A stretch of DNA of 64,000 nt from assembly GCA_965371805.1 (NCBI GenBank), contig CBDUZW010000001.1, positions 124,001 through 188,000 on the forward strand, in the 5' to 3' direction. The DNA comes from JAOZTV01 sp965371805. GTDB taxonomy: Bacteria; Acidobacteriota; Aminicenantia; UBA2199. A program made the position numbers and the translations under genes. Positions 62,409 through 64,000 of the stretch are shown here, in pieces. Below the pieces are notes generated by a model. That model was not told where the DNA came from. It saw only the letters and a list, made by a program, of their open reading frames with translations, and did not search any database. Numbering within the stretch: position 1 is the first letter of the stretch; each line of letters opens with the position of its first letter.

Positions 62409-62417
62409 AGGAAAAAA

Positions 62418-63746
62418 ATGAAAATATTTTTAATAATACTACTTATAGTATACATCAATTTTGGTTTTAATCTATTTGCAGATGAAATAAAACAGATACA
62501 GGAAACTCAGAATTTTGTCAGAGGAGAGATAATAATCAAACCTGTAAATATAAAAACCTTTAAAGATGGCGAGAAGAAAGCTCCAATTGTCACAAAAGAT
62601 TTTATAAAAAAATATTCATCCTATATCGAATCTATCACACAGTATAAAAACACAGATATATTTATTTTAAAAACAAAAAATGCCCCCAACTATAAAGACC
62701 TTATTATCAATTTAAAAAATGATTCCAATATCGAGGATGCATCTTTGAACTATATTGCATCAATAGAAGAAGAAACAGACCTCAAGAATACACCAAATGA
62801 TCCGGGTCTTCAGTTTCAGTATGGATTAAACAATACAGGAGTTCTTTATCATCCGGATAATTCAGGTTCTGCTAAACCGGGGAACGATATAAAAGCCCTT
62901 CTTGGATGGTATTGGGGCACTGGTGATCCTGAAGTAATAATTGCTGTTCTGGATACCGGGATTGCACTCGATCATGAAGATCTGAAAAACAAGCTAACGA
63001 CTGGATATAATTTTATTGCAGAAAACGATAACCCATATGATGATCATGGACATGGCACAATGGTAGCCTCAATAGCTGCTGCAGAGACAAATAATGGGAT
63101 TGGAATGGCAGGAGTTTCGTGGAACTCCATAATAATGCCTGTAAAGGTAATGGATAATGAAGGAAACGGTTCATACCTTCAGATTGCTGCCGGGATCAGA
63201 TATGCCGTCGATTATGGAGCAAAAATAATTAATTTGAGTGCAGGAGGCCAAAACCCAAGTTTTATTTTAGAAGATGCATGTAAATATGCCCATGATAATG
63301 GAGTTATGATCATCGCTGCTTCAGGAAATATTAGCGCCGCTGTCTACTATCCTGCCGCTTATGATGATTATTGTCTTGCAGTTGGTGCTTCAGATTATAA
63401 TGATGAAATTTCAGCTTTTTCAAACTTTGGTCCTTCAATAGACGTTGTTGCCCCGGGAGTTGCCGTTTTTGGTGCAGTATATTCGCCAGATGAACCGGAG
63501 AAATTAAGTGGATATGGTTGGAATTCAGGAACTTCCTTTGCAGCGCCCTTTGTCTCTGGCGCTGCTGCAGTTCTTATGTCAAACAAATCGTTTCTAACAG
63601 TAGATATGGCAATGAAACTTATAAAAATGACAGCTGATGATGTTAATTTCGAAATACTTCCGGGAATTGATGATAATATGGGATATGGAAGACTTAATTT
63701 GAGTCGTTTATTATCTCCATTTTCATTGATACCATCCAACAGATAA
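62418..63746 (+). CDS. Exported subtilisin-like serine protease (S8)
   Basis: The 442-residue protein has a signal peptide (MKIFLIILLIVYINFGFNLFA), an N-terminal prodomain-like region (about 30-120: GEIIIKPVNIKTF, DSNIEDASLNY) and a peptidase S8 domain. The triad is Asp179 (AVLDTGIALDHEDL), His212 (DHGHGTMVAS) and Ser373 (NSGTSFAAPFVSGAAAVL), all intact. It is probably periplasmic or secreted and self-activating. Its stop is 1 bp from the recN start. Confidence 0.92.
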   Translation: MKIFLIILLIVYINFGFNLFADEIKQIQETQNFVRGEIIIKPVNIKTFKDGEKKAPIVTKDFIKKYSSYIESITQYKNTDIFILKTKNAPNYKDLIINLKNDSNIEDASLNYIASIEEETDLKNTPNDPGLQFQYGLNNTGVLYHPDNSGSAKPGNDIKALLGWYWGTGDPEVIIAVLDTGIALDHEDLKNKLTTGYNFIAENDNPYDDHGHGTMVASIAAAETNNGIGMAGVSWNSIIMPVKVMDNEGNGSYLQIAAGIRYAVDYGAKIINLSAGGQNPSFILEDACKYAHDNGVMIIAASGNISAAVYYPAAYDDYCLAVGASDYNDEISAFSNFGPSIDVVAPGVAVFGAVYSPDEPEKLSGYGWNSGTSFAAPFVSGAAAVLMSNKSFLTVDMAMKLIKMTADDVNFEILPGIDDNMGYGRLNLSRLLSPFSLIPSNR

Positions 63747-63747
63747 A

Positions 63748-64000
63748 ATGATCTCCTTCATAAATATTAAGAATTTTGCAGTTGTTGAAGAAACAAGCCT
63801 TGATCTTGCATCAGGATTTAATGTTTTAACAGGAGAGACCGGTGCAGGAAAATCAATTATAATTGATGCTCTTTCCCTATTAATAAAGAAAAAAATCCAA
63901 CCTCACTTATTTAGAGATCTAGACAAAAAACTGGTTATAGAGGTGATGTTTCTTGTAAATGATGATGAGATTATTTTACGAAGAGAAGCAACTAAAAGTA
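63748..64000 (+). CDS. recN: RecN DNA repair protein, 3' end outside window
   Basis: The first 84 residues are visible: MISFINIKNFAVVEETSLDL, then GFNVLTGETGAGKSIIIDALSLL with Walker A GETGAGKS at 29-36. This N-terminus is characteristic of the SMC-like RecN ATPase of double-strand-break repair. The next residues (LFRDLDKKLVIEVMFL) fit the family too. The start follows the subtilase stop by 1 bp with no separate ribosome site. Confidence 0.92.
   Translation, partial: MISFINIKNFAVVEETSLDLASGFNVLTGETGAGKSIIIDALSLLIKKKIQPHLFRDLDKKLVIEVMFLVNDDEIILRREATKS

Noticed and set aside
1..64000. tRNA, rRNA or riboswitch genes
   Set aside because: No cloverleaf T-loop, rRNA core or known riboswitch core was recognised by eye on either strand; a covariance-model scan would be decisive.

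Overview
This is AT-rich bacterial DNA (genetic code 11, short intergenic gaps, AGGAGG-type ribosome sites). Lipoprotein and signal-peptide genes, ExbD, an outer-membrane-type barrel candidate and TrkH/TrkA point to a diderm organism. Menaquinone genes (menE, menB) and an acyl-CoA carboxylase/dehydrogenase cluster suggest a respiring or lipid/branched-chain-catabolising heterotroph. The gene mix would fit a spirochaete-like or other little-cultured diderm lineage, but nothing here fixes the phylum. No rRNA, tRNA or CRISPR array was seen.

1-9.8 kb: a truncated repeat-containing protein, a HerA-like ATPase, small hypotheticals and a HTH regulator. An ECF sigma operon follows (sigma factor, membrane anti-sigma candidate, two exported proteins sharing one C-terminal module). 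10-15 kb: a voltage-gated-type K+ channel, a sugar-kinase-like protein and the TrkH/TrkA K+ uptake pair. 15-25 kb: a catabolic block of enoyl-CoA hydratase, acyl-CoA dehydrogenase, carboxyltransferase fused to a biotinyl domain, biotin carboxylase and an AtuA-like protein, then menE-menB.

25-31 kb: a group of exported 6-bladed beta-propeller-like proteins, a thioredoxin-fold protein, a small Cys-rich exported peptide and a stand-alone AraC-type DNA-binding domain. Direct repeats and gene remnants lie among them. This is the best candidate for a poorly described system. 31-36 kb is very AT-rich: three phased palindromes, a membrane protein overlapping a CDP-alcohol phosphatidyltransferase, a YqaA-like protein, a lipoprotein, a DUF1353-like protein and HU.

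36-46.4 kb is a defence/mobile island: Type III restriction-modification (res-mod), an AraC/zinc-ribbon fusion, a K+ channel operon with an unknown membrane protein, a decayed Bro-type antirepressor gene and a HigBA-like toxin-antitoxin pair, all separated by copies of a diverged dispersed repeat. 46.4-53.7 kb is housekeeping: FxsA, NadA, carboxypeptidase Taq, a tandem adenylate-kinase protein, ExbD and a GlmU-type acetyltransferase. 53.8-61.6 kb is a signalling cluster: two sensor kinases, an HDOD response regulator, two receiver/coiled-coil proteins, a zinc-motif protein and a broken third kinase. The window ends with a barrel-like protein, a subtilase and the start of recN.
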